Of a stretch of 64,000 nucleotides of DNA, positions 12,109 through 26,134 are shown in pieces. This DNA comes from Neoechinorhynchus agilis (Eukaryota > Acanthocephala), in assembly GCA_051530055.1 (NCBI GenBank), contig CM121341.1, positions 2,046,001 to 2,110,000 of the forward strand. The letters run 5' to 3'. How positions within the stretch are numbered: the stretch's first letter is position 1; every line of letters starts with the position of its first letter. A program made the translations under genes and the position numbers. The notes beneath the pieces were generated by a model. It had not been told where the DNA came from. It made no database searches and saw nothing but the letters and a program-made list of their open reading frames with translations.

Positions 12109-12254
12109 AAAATAAGTATGCTTGAATTAAAATAAATCCTTAAATATAAATCCATATTTGATTGCTTTTATACCAATTGCAATGCTATCTCTAATTTTTA
12201 GAAAGCCATCACTGTGAAGAGATTGAATGAGAAGATGACTTAAATCTAGTCGGA

Positions 12255-12556
12255 ATGCAATCGACGGATGTGAATCGACTGACTCGAACGTCTTTCGATA
12301 TAGCAACCGACTTTGGGAAAAGCCTTGCTTCCGAATTGCCAATTATTTCTCTCGATGATTTGGAAAAGCAGTGTATCTTCCCACATTTAACGCCGAGCCC
12401 TCCGGAGAGGATTGTGATGTCGATGACATGGAGAAGAGGTTGATTTCTATGAATTCAACTGAAAGGGTTAAGGCGGCCTTCCTTAATTCGTATTTTAAAG
12501 TAAATGATATCACTAATTTAAGTTGGCATATCGCAAACCATGCCGTAAAAGGATAA
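12255..12556 (+). other. Unrecognised coding-like fragment
   Basis: Two adjacent open frames shift near 12372. The first reads QSTDVNRLTRTSFDIATDFG and on to ISLDDLEK; the second reads YLPTFNAEPSGEDCDVDD and ends HIANHAVKG-stop. Together they look like one protein segment interrupted by a frameshift. The segment lies between the end of duplication copy 1 and the first satellite unit. No family recognised; it may be a broken gene piece. Confidence 0.3.
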
Positions 12557-12639
12557 TTATGCATCGAGATTCCAATCATCCTCGGCCAGTGAAACAGGCC
12601 ATTTATGCTGACATCCACAGGACTGCACCAAGTTGCTCA

Positions 12640-15600
12640 TTGTCGTTTATTTAACACAATGTAGCTATCGAGGTGGCGATAATACCAAATTCGTTTATAA
12701 AGTGCTAAAATAAGCACTTTTGCTAAACGAACTTCTTGTGTAAAATATATCCGTGTTGTTCACTTTAATGACGGAACAACGAAGATCTTTTTCTTAAGTT
12801 AATATTCTACTCTAAGATACGAACGCAAAATAAATTCCAATCTTCGTAGTTCTGCTCTTATGCGTCTTTTATTTGGCGAAAACGAGTTTATTTAAGACAA
12901 TGTAGCCATCGAGATGACGATAAACCCAAATTCGTTTATAAAGTGCAAAAATAAACACTTTTGCTAAACGAACTTCTTTTGTAAAATATATCCTTGTTGT
13001 TCACTTTAATGACGCAACAACGAGATCTTTTTCTTAAGTTAATATTTAAATACTCTAAGATACGAACGCAAAATAAATTCCCATCTTCGTAGTTCTGCTC
13101 TTATGCGTCTTTTATTTGGCGAAAACGAGTTTATTTAAGACAATGAAGCCATCGAGATGACGATACACTGAAATTCGTTTATAAAGTGCAAAAATAAGCA
13201 CTTTTGCTAAACGAACTTCTTGTGTAAAATATATCCGTGTTGTTCACTTTAATGACGGAACAACGAAGATCTTTTTCTTAAGTTAATATTCTACTCGAAG
13301 ATACGAACGCAAAATAAATTCCCATCTTCGTTGTTCTGCTCTTAGTCGTCTTTTATTTGGTGAAAACGAGTTTATTTGAGACAATGTAGCCATCGAGATT
13401 GCGATACACCCAAATTCGTTTATAAAGTGCTAAAATAAGCACTTCTGCTAAACGAACTTCTTGTGTAAAATATATCCTTGCTGTTCACTTTGATGACGGA
13501 ACAACGGAGATCTTTTTCTTAAGTTAATATTCTACTCTAAGATACGAACGCAAAATAAATTCCCATCTTCGTTGTTCTGCTCTTATGCGTCTTTTATTTG
13601 GCGAAAACGAGTTTATTTAAGACAATGAAGCCATCGAGATGACGATACACCCAAATTCGTTTATAAAGTGCTAAAATAAGCACTTTTGCTCAACGAACTT
13701 CTTGTGTAAAATATATCCGTGTTGTTTACTTTAATGACGGAACAACGAAGATCTTTTTCTTAAGTTAATATTCTACTCTAAGATACGAACGCAAAATAAA
13801 TTCCCATCTTCGTTGTTCTGCTCTTATGCGTCTTTTATTTGGCGAAAACGAGTTTATTTAAGACAATGTAGCCATCGAGATGGCGATACACTAAAATTCG
13901 TTTATAAAGTGCTAAAATAAGCACTTTTGCTAAACGAACTTCTTGTGTAAAATATATCCGTGTTGTTCACTTTAATGACGGAACAACGAAGATCTTTTTC
14001 TTAAGTTAATATTCTACTCTAAGATACGAACGCAAAATAAATTCCCATCTTCGTGAATTTCTGCTCTTATGCGTCTTTTATTTGGCGAAAACGAGTTTAT
14101 TTAAGACAATGTAGCCATCGAGATGGCGATACACTAAAATTCGTTTATAAAGTGCAAAAATAAGCACTTTTGCTAAACGAACTTCTTTTTTTGTAAAATA
14201 TATCCGTGTTGTTCACTTTAATGACGGAGCAACGAAGATCTTTTTTCTTAAGTTAATATTATACTCTAAGATACTACGAACGCAAAATAAATTCCATCTT
14301 CGTTGTTCTGCTCTTATGCGTCTTTTATTTGGTGAAAACGAGTTTATTTAAGACAATGAAGCCATCGAGATGACGATGAACCCAAATTCGTTTATAAAGT
14401 GCTAAAATAAGCACTTTTGCTAAACGAACTTCTTGGGTAAAATATATCCTTGCTGTTCACTTTGATGACGGAACAACGGAGATCTTTTTCTTAAGTTAAT
14501 ATTCTACTCTAAGATACGAACGCAAAATAAATTCCCATCTTCGTTGTTCTGCTCTTATGCGTCTTTTATTTGGCGAAAACGAGTTTATTTAAGACAATGA
14601 AGCCATCGAGATGACGATAAACCCAAATTCGTTTATAAAGTGCTAAAATAAGCACTTTTGCTAAACGAACTTCTTGTGTAAAATATATCCGTGTTGTTCA
14701 CTTTAATGACGGAACAACGAAGATCTTTTTCTTAAGTTAATATTCTACTCTAAGATACGAACGCAAAATAAATTCCCATCTTCGTTGTTCTGCTCTTATG
14801 CGTCTTTTATTTGGCGAAAACGAGTATATTTAAGACAATGTAGCCATCGAGATGGCGATACACTAAAATTCGTTTATAAAGTGCTAAAATAAGCACTTTT
14901 GCTAAACGAACTTCCTGTGTAAAATATATCCGTGTTGTTCACTTTAATGACGGAACAACGGAGATCTTTTTCTTAAGTTAATATTCTACTCTAAGATACG
15001 AACGCAAAATAAATTCCAATCTTCGTAGTTCTGCTCTTATGCGTCTTTTATTTGGCGAAAACGAGTTTGTTTAAGACAATGAAGCCATCGAGGATGACGA
15101 TAAACCCAAATTCGTTTATAAAGTGCTAAAATAAGCACTTTTGCTAAACGAACTTCTTGTGTAAAATATATCCGTGTTGTTCACTTTAATGACGGAACAA
15201 CGGAGATCTTTTTCTTAAGTTAATATTCTACTCTAAGATACGAACGCAAAATAAATTCCCATCTTCGTAGTTCTGCTCTTATGCGTCTTTTATTTGGCGA
15301 AAACGAGTTTATTTAAGACAATGTAGCCATCGAGATGACGATAAACCCAAATTCGTTTATAAAGTGCAAAAATGAACACTTTTGCTAAACGAACTTCTTG
15401 TGTAAAATATATCCGTGTTGTTCACTTTAATGAGGGAACAACGGAGATCTTTTTCTTAAGTTAATATTCTACTCTAAGATACGAACGCAAAATAAATTCC
15501 CATCTTCGTAGTTCTGCTCTTATGCGTCTTTTATTTGGCGAAAACGAGTTTATTTAAGACAATGTAGCCATCGAGGTGGCGATAATCCCAAATTCGTTTA

Positions 15601-17938
15601 TAAAGTGCTAAAATAAGCACTTTTGCTAAACGAACTTCTTGTGTAAAATATATCCTTGCTGTTCACTTTAATGACGGAACAACGAAGATCTTTTTCTTAA
15701 GTTAATATTCTACTCTAAGATACGAACGCAAAATAAATTCCCATCTTCGTAGTTCTGCTCTTATGCGTCTTTTATTTGGCGAAAACGAGTTTATTTAAGA
15801 CAATGTAGCCATCGAGATGACGATGAACCCAAATTCGTTTATAAAGTGCTAAAATAAGCACTTTTGCTAAACGAACTTCTTGTGTAAAATATATCCGTGT
15901 TGTTCACTTTAATGACGGAACAACGGAGATCTTTTTCTTAAGTTAATATTCTACTCTAAGATACGAACGCAAAATAAATTCCCATCTTCGTTGTTCTGCT
16001 CTTATGCGTCTTTTATTTGGCGAAAACGAGTTTATTTAAGACAATGTAGCCATCGAGATGACGATAAACCCAAATTCGTTTATAAAGTGCTAAAATAAGC
16101 ACTTTTGCTAAACGAACTTCTTGTGTAAAATATATCCGTGTTGTTCACTTTAATGACGGAACAACGGAGATCTTTTTCTTAAGTTAATATTCTACTCTAA
16201 GATACGAACGCAAAATAAATTCCAATCTTCGTTGTTCTGTCATAACCGTCTTTTATTTGGCGAAAACGAGTTTATTTAAGACAATGTAGCCATCGAGATG
16301 ACGATAAACCCAAATTCGTTTATAAAGTGCAAAAATAAGCACTTTTGCTAAACGAACTTCTTGTGTAAAATATATCCGTGTTGTTCACTTTAATGACGGA
16401 ACAACGAAGATCTTTTTCTTAAGTTAATATTCTACTCTAAAAGATACCAACGCAAAATAAATTCCAATCTTCGTAGTTCTGCTCTTATGCGTCTTTTATT
16501 TGGCGAAAACGAGTTTATTTAAGACAATGAAGCCATCGAGATGACGATACACTAAAATTCGTTTATAAAGTGCTAAAATAAGCACTTTTGCTAAACGAAC
16601 TTCTTCTTGTGTAATATATATCCGTGTTGTTCACTTTAATGACGCAACAACGGAGATCTTTTTTTAAGTTAATATTCTACTCTAAGATACGAACGCAAAA
16701 TAAATTCCAATCTTCGTTGTTCTGCTCTTACGCGTCTTTTATTTGGCGAAAACGAGTTTATTTAAGACAATGAAGCCATCGAGATGACGATACACTAAAA
16801 TTCGTTTATAAAGTGCTAAAATAAGCACTTTTGCTAAACGAACTTCTTGTGTAAAATATATCCGTGTTGTTCACTTTAATGACGGAACAACGGAGATCTT
16901 TTTCTTAAGTTAATATTCTACTCTAAGATACGAAAGCAAAATAAATTCCCATCTTCGTTGTTCTGCTCTTATGCGTCTTTTATTTTGCGAAAACGAGTTT
17001 ATTTAAGACAATGTAGCCATCGAGATGACGATGAACCCAAATTCGTTTATAAAGTGCTAAAATAAGCACTTTTGCTAAACGAACTTCTTGTGTAAAATAT
17101 ATCCGTGTTGCTCACTTTAATGACGGAACAACGAAGATCTTTTTCTTAAGTTAATATTCTACTCTAAGATACGAACGCAAAATAAATTCCCATCTTCGTT
17201 GTTCTGCTCTTACGCGTCTTTTATTTGGCGAAAACGAGTTTATTTGAGACAATGTAGCCATCGAGATGGCGATACAAATTCGTTTTATAAAGTGCAAAAA
17301 TGAACACTTTTGCTAAACGAACTTCTTGTGTAAAATATATCCGTGTTGTTCACTTTAATGACGGAACAACGAAGATCTTTTTTCTTAAGTTAATATTCTA
17401 CTCTAAGATACGAACGCAAAATAAATTCCATCTTCGTTGATCTGCTCTTATGCGTCTTTTATTTGGCGAAAACGAGTTTATTTAAGACAATGTAGCCATC
17501 GAGATGGCGATACACCCAAATTCGTTTATAAAGTGCAAAAATGAACACTTTTGCTAAACGAACTTCTTGTGTAAAATATATCCTTGCTGTTCACTTTAAT
17601 GACGGAACAACGAAGATCTTTTTCTTAAGTTAATATTCTACTCTAAGATACGAACGCAAAATAAATTCCCATCTTCGTTGTTCTGCTCTTATGCGTGTTT
17701 TATTTGGCGAAAACGAGTTTATTTAAGACAATGTAGCCATCGAGATGGCGATACACCCAAATTCGTTTATAAAGTGCAAAAATAAGCACTTTTGCTAAAC
17801 GAACTTCTTGTGTAAAATATATCCGTGTTGTTCACTTCAATGACGGAACAACGAAGATCTTTTTCTTAAGTTAATATTCTACTCTAAGATACGAACGTAA
17901 AATAAATTCCCATCTTCGTTATTCTGCTCTTTTGCTCG
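12640..17938. repeat. Satellite array 1, about 22 units of 241 bp
   Basis: Spacing of the TGCGTCTTTTATTTGGCGAA landmark gives units of about 240-247 bp. Each unit carries two inverted repeats. One has arms TTCGTTTA/TAAACGAA nested around AAAGTG/CACTTT; the other has GTTGTTC/GAACAAC around CACTTTAATGACG-like sequence. Units differ by a few percent and share discrete variants (AAATAAGCAC versus AAATGAACAC in the loop; CCGTGTTG versus CCTTGCTG). The array starts in a partial unit near 12640 and ends inside a unit, abutting a LINE fragment. No coding frame is conserved. The same family forms array 2. Confidence 0.95.
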
Positions 17939-18183
17939 TCGACAAACTCATAGAATGCCGTCTTCGCTGGTATCTCAAACGTGGATGCACTGGCGAGGAC
18001 TTGTCTGGAAATCGATGTGAACGACAAACGAGCCCGAGGTCGACCAAGACAATGCTGGCTCGATACCATTCGTAGCGATCCTCGAACAACTAAGCTTATT
18101 CAGGACGAAGCCAGTGATCGAATAAAATGGCAGACGCCACTATCAAAAGTAGATGACCGTGCATCCAAACGGGACAAGGGCTG
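17939..18183 (+). mobile_element. LINE C-terminal fragment
   Basis: Translated pieces read DKLIECRLRWYLKRG, then NDKRARGRPRQCWLDTI, ASDRIKWQTPL and ASKRDKG-stop. This is the usual C-terminal end of many APE-type LINE polyproteins (consensus RxRGRPxxRWLDxI followed by DRxxWR and a KRDK end). Two frames are needed, so it is broken. Its left edge is the last satellite unit of array 1. Confidence 0.75.
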
Positions 18184-18870
18184 AAGAAGTCTAACAGAAA
18201 TACTCTGCCCGTGAAGTGATATAATAGCAAATGCTTTTCATATTCTTATCTCGATCCTTGCAATCGTATCTGTTTTACAGCCCGAAAACTTTACCAGCAC
18301 TTTCTTCGGTCTTTTTTAATTATAATTCGATCTTATCGTAGACGTCGCTAGAGGCTTGACCGATTATTTAGAATGCATCTATTTATACAGGAGAGTGATG
18401 TTAATTTACATTTAGTACCTTTCATTATTTTAAAGCGTCTCTCACACGATTCATTTGAAGTGGTCCTGGTTGTTTTGCTTGCTGTAATTCTATACAATTT
18501 TGAATTATTTATATTTTGTCGTCTTAATTTGCGGTGAAGAGATTGAATAATATTTAGACACCTACACGTGGAATGTTTGAGTTATAATATGAAGATAATT
18601 AAAGGTGAAGTAAAAACTAACACTTTTGTAACGATCTTTTGCCCGCTCTCTGACATTTCCCCACAATTATTGCATTTATTGACATAAATTTTAAGGTTTC
18701 ACGAATCTGTGCGTTCTTCATTGTCAATTGATAAAGAAATTAGATATAATCAACTTCGACTTGGTTTTAAATTTTTTAAGACAGTTCGATTATTGGCACT
18801 GATGTGTTTTGAAAAATGTCAAGAAAAGTGCAAAACAACAACTATAAATAACATATCATAATACACGCTC
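18184..18870. other. Intergenic stretch downstream of the kinase gene
   Basis: AT-rich, no coding frame or repeat recognised. It includes the 3' flank of the minus-strand kinase gene. Confidence 0.5.
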
Positions 18871-20769
<1,899 letters not shown>

Positions 20770-20862
20770 CTAAAAGCGGGTTGTCACTTACGTTTTTAAA
20801 AATTATACATAATCAGTGATCTTATGAAGAAATTTGGTGAGTAATAAAATTTAATACAGTAT

Positions 20863-21359
20863 TCAGACGCATAGAAACTTTACTGAACCACTAATAAGAT
20901 TCATTGCAAATATATCCGAGACAGCTGCTGTAAATTCATCCGACCATTGGCAATAATAAAAAATGCTAGAACGTATTTCCTTTTGGAAGTTATAACACCT
21001 CGGATTTAAATTAACTAATATTTTTCCGAAATTTCGTCGGATAATTCCAACATTATCAAGTTTGTCATTGTTTCGCAAGTAATTTGCGATCGTAAATTTT
21101 GAAAGTAATTTATGAAACCTCAATAATGTAGGAATTATCAGACGTGATAAATCGGCAATAAATTATTCAATTGAAAGCCTACGGGTGTTATAAGTACCAA
21201 AATGACGTATCTTTTAATTCGAAGACAATAACCCAACGCCAAAGAATGTTTATAAACGTTTTGATTGCCAAATTCATCATCAATAGATCTCATAACACGA
21301 TACGACAACATTTGCAACACGACTTGAAACCGCAATAACGGACATAAATGCGGTTGCAA
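20863..21359 (-). CDS. Possible exons of an unrecognised gene
   Basis: Two neighbouring minus-strand frames (21359-21138 and 21123-20863) look coding by composition, with LCPLLRFQVVLQMLSYRV and then FHKLLSKFTIANYLRNNDKL followed by IFYYCQWSDEF. A short intron could lie near 21190-21125, but I could not find a phase-consistent GT-AG pair. They sit directly upstream of the kinase exons on the same strand and directly beside the 203/221-bp array. No family recognised; they could also be shadows. Confidence 0.3.
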
Positions 21360-21394
21360 ATCGCTCTCAAATGTAGAATTTTCCTTAATAAATC

Positions 21395-24300
21395 GTTGTA
21401 CTATTTACAAAACGATATCCTCAAATCCATATTTACGCATTGAGTGATCAAGGAACGCGCCAATACTTTAAGAGTAACGACCAAATTTGATAAAATTAAC
21501 AAAGACATTCTTCCTTTTTATGGATTGTTAATCAAAATCAATAGCAAACCTAGTTGAGATGCCAGAATCTCCAGCATAATTACAGTATTTGAATTTCCTA
21601 AAGAAAAAGAAAAAAGTACTATTTAAAAAACGATATCCTCAAATCCATAATTACGAATTTTGTGATCAAAGAACGCGCCAACATTTTAAGAGTAATAACG
21701 ACCAAATTTGATAAAATTAACAAAGACATTCTTCCTTTTTATGGATTGTTAATCAAAATCAATAGCAAACTTAGTTGAGATGCCAGAATCACTATGAATT
21801 TCCTAAAGAAAAAGAAAAGTACTATTTACAAAACGATATCCTCAAATCCATAATTACGCATTTTGTGATCAAGGAACGCGCCAATATTTTAAGAGTAATA
21901 ACGACCAAATTTGATAAAATCAACAAAGACATTCTTACTTTTTATGGATTGTTAATCAAAATCAATAGCAAACTTAGTTGAGATGCCAGAATCACTATGA
22001 ATTTCCTAAAGAAAAAGAAAAAGTACTATTTAAAAAACGATATCCTCAAATCCATAATTACGCATTGAGTGATCAAAGAACGCGCCAACATTTTAAGAGT
22101 AATAACGACCAAATTTGATAAAATTAACAAAGACATTCTTCCTTTTTATGGATTGTTAATCAAAATCAATAGCAAACTTAGTTGAGATGCCAGAATCTCC
22201 CTGCATAATTACAGTATATGAATTTCCTAAAGAAAAAGAAAAAAGTACTATTTACAAAACGATTTCCTCAAATCCATAATTACGAATTTTGTGATCAAGG
22301 AACGCGCCAATATTTTAAGAGTAATAACGACCAAATTTGATAAAATCAACAAAGACATTCTTCCTTTTTATGGATTGTTAATCAAAATCAATAGCAAACT
22401 TAGTTGAGATGCCAGAATCACTATGAATTTCCTAAAGAAAAAGAAAAAGTACTATTTACAAAACGATATCCTCAAATCCATAATTACGCATTGAGTGATC
22501 AAGGAACGCGCCAACATTTTAAGAGTAATAACGACCAAATTTGATAAAATTAACAAAGACATTCTTCCTTTTTATGGATTGTTAATCAAAATCAATAGCA
22601 AACTTAGTTGAGATGCCAGAATCACTATGAATTTCCTAAAGAAAAAGAAAAAAGTACTATTTACAAAACGATTTCCTCAAATCCATAATTACGAATTTTG
22701 TGATCAAGGAACGCGCCAATATTTTAAGAGTAATAACGACCAAATTTGATAAAATCAACAAAGACATTCTTCCTTTTTATGGATTGTTAATCAAAATCAA
22801 TAGCAAACTTAGTTGAGATGCCAGAATCACCCTGCATAATTACAGTATATGAATTTCCTAAAGAAAAAGAAAAAGTACTATTTACAAAACGATTTCCTCA
22901 AATCCATAATTACGAATTTTGTGATCAAGGAACGCGCCAATATTTTAAGAGTAATAACGACCAAATTTGATAAAATTAACAAAGACATTCTTCCTTTTTA
23001 TGGATTGTTAATCAAAATCAATAGCAAACTTAGTTGAGATGCCAGAATCTCCCTGCATAATTACAGTATATGAATTTCCTAAAGAAAAAGAAAAAAGTAC
23101 TATTTACAAAACGATTTCCTCAAATCCATAATTACGCATTGAGTGATCAAGGAACGCGCCAATATTTTAAGAGTAATAACGACCAAATTTGATAAAATCA
23201 ACAAAGACATTCTTCCTTTTTATGGATTGTTAATCAAAATCAATAGCAAACTTAGTTGAGATGCCAGAATCACTATGAATTTCCTAAAGAAAAAGAAAAA
23301 GTACTATTTACAAAACGATTTCCTCAAATCCATAATTACGAATTTTGTGATCAAGGAACGCGCCAATATTTTAAGAGTAATAACGACCAAATTTGATAAA
23401 ATTAACAAAGACATTCTTCCTTTTTATGGATTGTTAATCAAAATCAATAGCAAACTTAGTTGAGATGCCAGAATCACCCTGCATAATTACAGTATATGAA
23501 TTTCCTAAAGAAAAAGAAAAAGTACTATTTACAAAACGATTTCCTCAAATCCATAATTACGAATTTTGTGATCAAGGAACGCGCCAATATTTTAAGAGTA
23601 ATAACGACCAAATTTGATAAAATCAACAAAGACATTCTTCCTTTTTATGGATTGTTAATCAAAATCAATAGCAAACTTAGTTGAGATGCCAGAATCACCC
23701 TGCATAATTACAGTATATGAATTTCCTAAAGAAAAAGAAAAAGTACTATTTACAAAACGATTTCCTCAAATCCATAATTACGAATTTTGTGATCAAGGAA
23801 CGCGCCAATATTTTAAGAGTAATAACGACCAAATTTGATAAAATTAACAAAGACATTCTTCCTTTTTATGGATTGTTAATCAAATCAATAGCAAACTTAG
23901 TTGAGATGCCAGAATCACCCTGCATAATTACAGTATATGAATTTCCTAAAGAAAAGAAAAAGTACTATTTACAAAACGATTTCCTCAAATCCATAATTAC
24001 GAATTTTGTGATCAAGGAACGCGCCAATATTTTAAGAAATAACGACCAAATTTGATAAAATCAACAAAGACATTCTTCCTTTTATGAATTGTTAATCAAA
24101 ATCGCAAACTTAGTTGAGATGCCAGAATCACCCAGCATAATTACAGTATATGAATTTCTAAAGAAAAAGAAAAAAGTACTATTTACAAAACGATTTCCTC
24201 AAATCCATAATTACGAATTTTGTGATCAAGGAACGCGCCAATATTTTAAGAGTAATAACGACCAAATTTGATAAAATTAACAAAGACATTCTTCCTTTTT

Positions 24301-24953
24301 ATGGATTGTTAATCAAAATCAATAGCAAACTTAGTTGAGATGCCAGAATCTCCCTGCATAATTACAGTATAATTTCTAAAGAAAAAGAAAAAAGTACTAT
24401 TTACAAAACGATTTCAAATCCATAATTACGAATTTTTGATCAAGGAACGCGCCAATATTTTAAGAGTAATAACGACCAAATTTGATAAAATTAACAAAGA
24501 CATTCTTCCTTTTTATGGATTGTTAATCAAAATCAATAGCAAACTTAGTTGAGATGCCAGAATCACTATGAATTTCCTAAAGAAAAAGAAAAAGTACTAT
24601 TTAAAAAACGATATCCTCAAATCCATAATTACGCATTGAGTGATCAAGGAACGCGCCAACATTTTAAGAGTAATAACGACCAAATTTGATAAAATTAACA
24701 AAGACATTCTTCTTTTTATGGATTGTTAATCAAAATCAATAGCAAACTTAGTTGAGATGCCAGAATCTCCCTGCATAACTACAGTATATGAATTTCCTAA
24801 AGAAAAAGAAAAAAGTACTATTTACAAAACGATATCCTCAAATCCATAATTACGCATTGAGTGATCAAAGAACGCGCCAACATTTTAAGAGTAATAACGA
24901 CAAAATTTGATAAAATTAACAAAGACATTCTTTTTTTATGGATTGTTAATCAC
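21395..24953. repeat. Tandem array of alternating 203- and 221-bp units, about 17 copies
   Basis: The landmark GATGCCAGAATC recurs at 21558, 21779, 21982, 22186 and 22408, giving spacings of 221, 203, 204 and 222. The longer unit carries an extra block of about 18 bp (CCCTGCATAATTACAGTAT). Both types are mixed through the array; the long form dominates from about 22.8 to 24.4 kb. Units are very similar. Many hold a 62-codon frame beginning MNFLKKKKKYYLQN, but unit lengths are not multiples of three, so the frame does not run through the array. Unrelated to the 241-bp satellite. Confidence 0.95.
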
Positions 24954-26134
24954 TATTTCTTACTAACTTGCATCAGCCTAAATTTTAACGTAGGTTTTGG
25001 TTTTAGGGCGTCCTCTTCGTGGTAAAAGTTTGTTTTTGCTACGAATTTACGAGCTAAGGTATGAAGTAACTGGGCAGCGTGAAGCATAAATCTACTGCAC
25101 TCATGTTAGATACACCCCTCAAACAATGTTGAAGGGACTTCAATAGCTATAAACGGTCTTGGTTACTCAACAAAGCTTAAATTCATTATTACTAAACGCT
25201 AAGTGTTGAGTTCTAAAATAGACATTAGAGAATTAAACACTTACCCCGAGGTATAAAAACTGGCTGAGTTTGTACATTTGGTAGTTGTTTCGAAGTTGTC
25301 TGAGTGAATTTTAGCAATGAATCCATGTTTCAGGATTAAAGGTTCACAATCCATAATGACCGATGGCTCATAGTCAAAAGAAAGAAATAACACCACCGAA
25401 GAGAGGAAATCCACTGATGAATCCCGGCTCCTCGGGAGGTATCTGATGATTCGGAGGGATGTACAAACTCTACCGTATTTTTTTGAGTCTAAGTGATTCA
25501 GTCACTTCCCTGATCCAAGATATCGGTCGGCTGTATGCCCAAAGGAAAAAGCCCAGTAAGGGATGTTCTAAAGAAAAACGGACAAATTTTAAAAGTTTAT
25601 TATATTTTTAGATTCACTTAGAAGTCCAACTGTTGAGTTTGGCTTAAAGCTATTAAGAACCTTTTGATTCACCTTAAATTTAAAAAATCTTTACACAACT
25701 ATGTCTGTTGCTTAAATTTTAAAAAGATAGGCTTCTATCATATTTTTAACGCCTGCGGATGTCTATCATAAATCCTTTATTCTAATTTTGACAAACAAAC
25801 GATTCGCTTTGGCGAATTCCGTTAATATAGCGTGATTTTAAGCCATCTTAGCATTCTCAATAACTACAGTTTGGCTGAGAATTAATAAGTATTGCATCAT
25901 TTGAAGGAATTACGCAAACAGCGAATAGTAAAAGGTGAAACGACATCACACAAAAATTAAGATATCATATTTATATTTCAAAATATGATTTATAAAACAA
26001 GAAGAACATTTCTAATCGATTTGAATCATCTCATTGGAACCTAACGCCATAGACTTTCGACTTTCCACAAATGCAACAAATGTCATTCGTGAAAGAGTCA
26101 GTTCAGAGTATTGGCCATTAGAAATTCGGCCTTC
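24954..26134. other. Spacer between two unrelated tandem arrays
   Basis: About 1.2 kb with no supported gene and no obvious repeat. It separates the 203/221-bp array from satellite array 2. Confidence 0.5.

Larger units (their letters stand above)
8995..12215. repeat. Copy 1 of a 3.2-kb segmental duplication
   Basis: This segment matches 36012-39363 with a constant offset of 27017 bases up to about 12170. Only a handful of single-base differences show, for example C/T at 9176 versus 36193, one Met/Val change in the proline-rich gene and one Asn/Ser change in the plus-strand exon at 11676. After 12170 copy 2 has about 131 extra bases, then identity resumes for about 41 bases (12175-12215 versus 39323-39363) and stops inside a DCST exon. 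Copy 1 carries one small plus-strand gene, one proline-rich gene and a truncated DCST 5' end. Confidence 0.95.

Noticed and set aside
22849-24271. 62-112 codon frames in the 203/221-bp array as real genes
   Set aside because: They recur because the repeat recurs; no splice context or start context sets one apart. Kept as a finding only.
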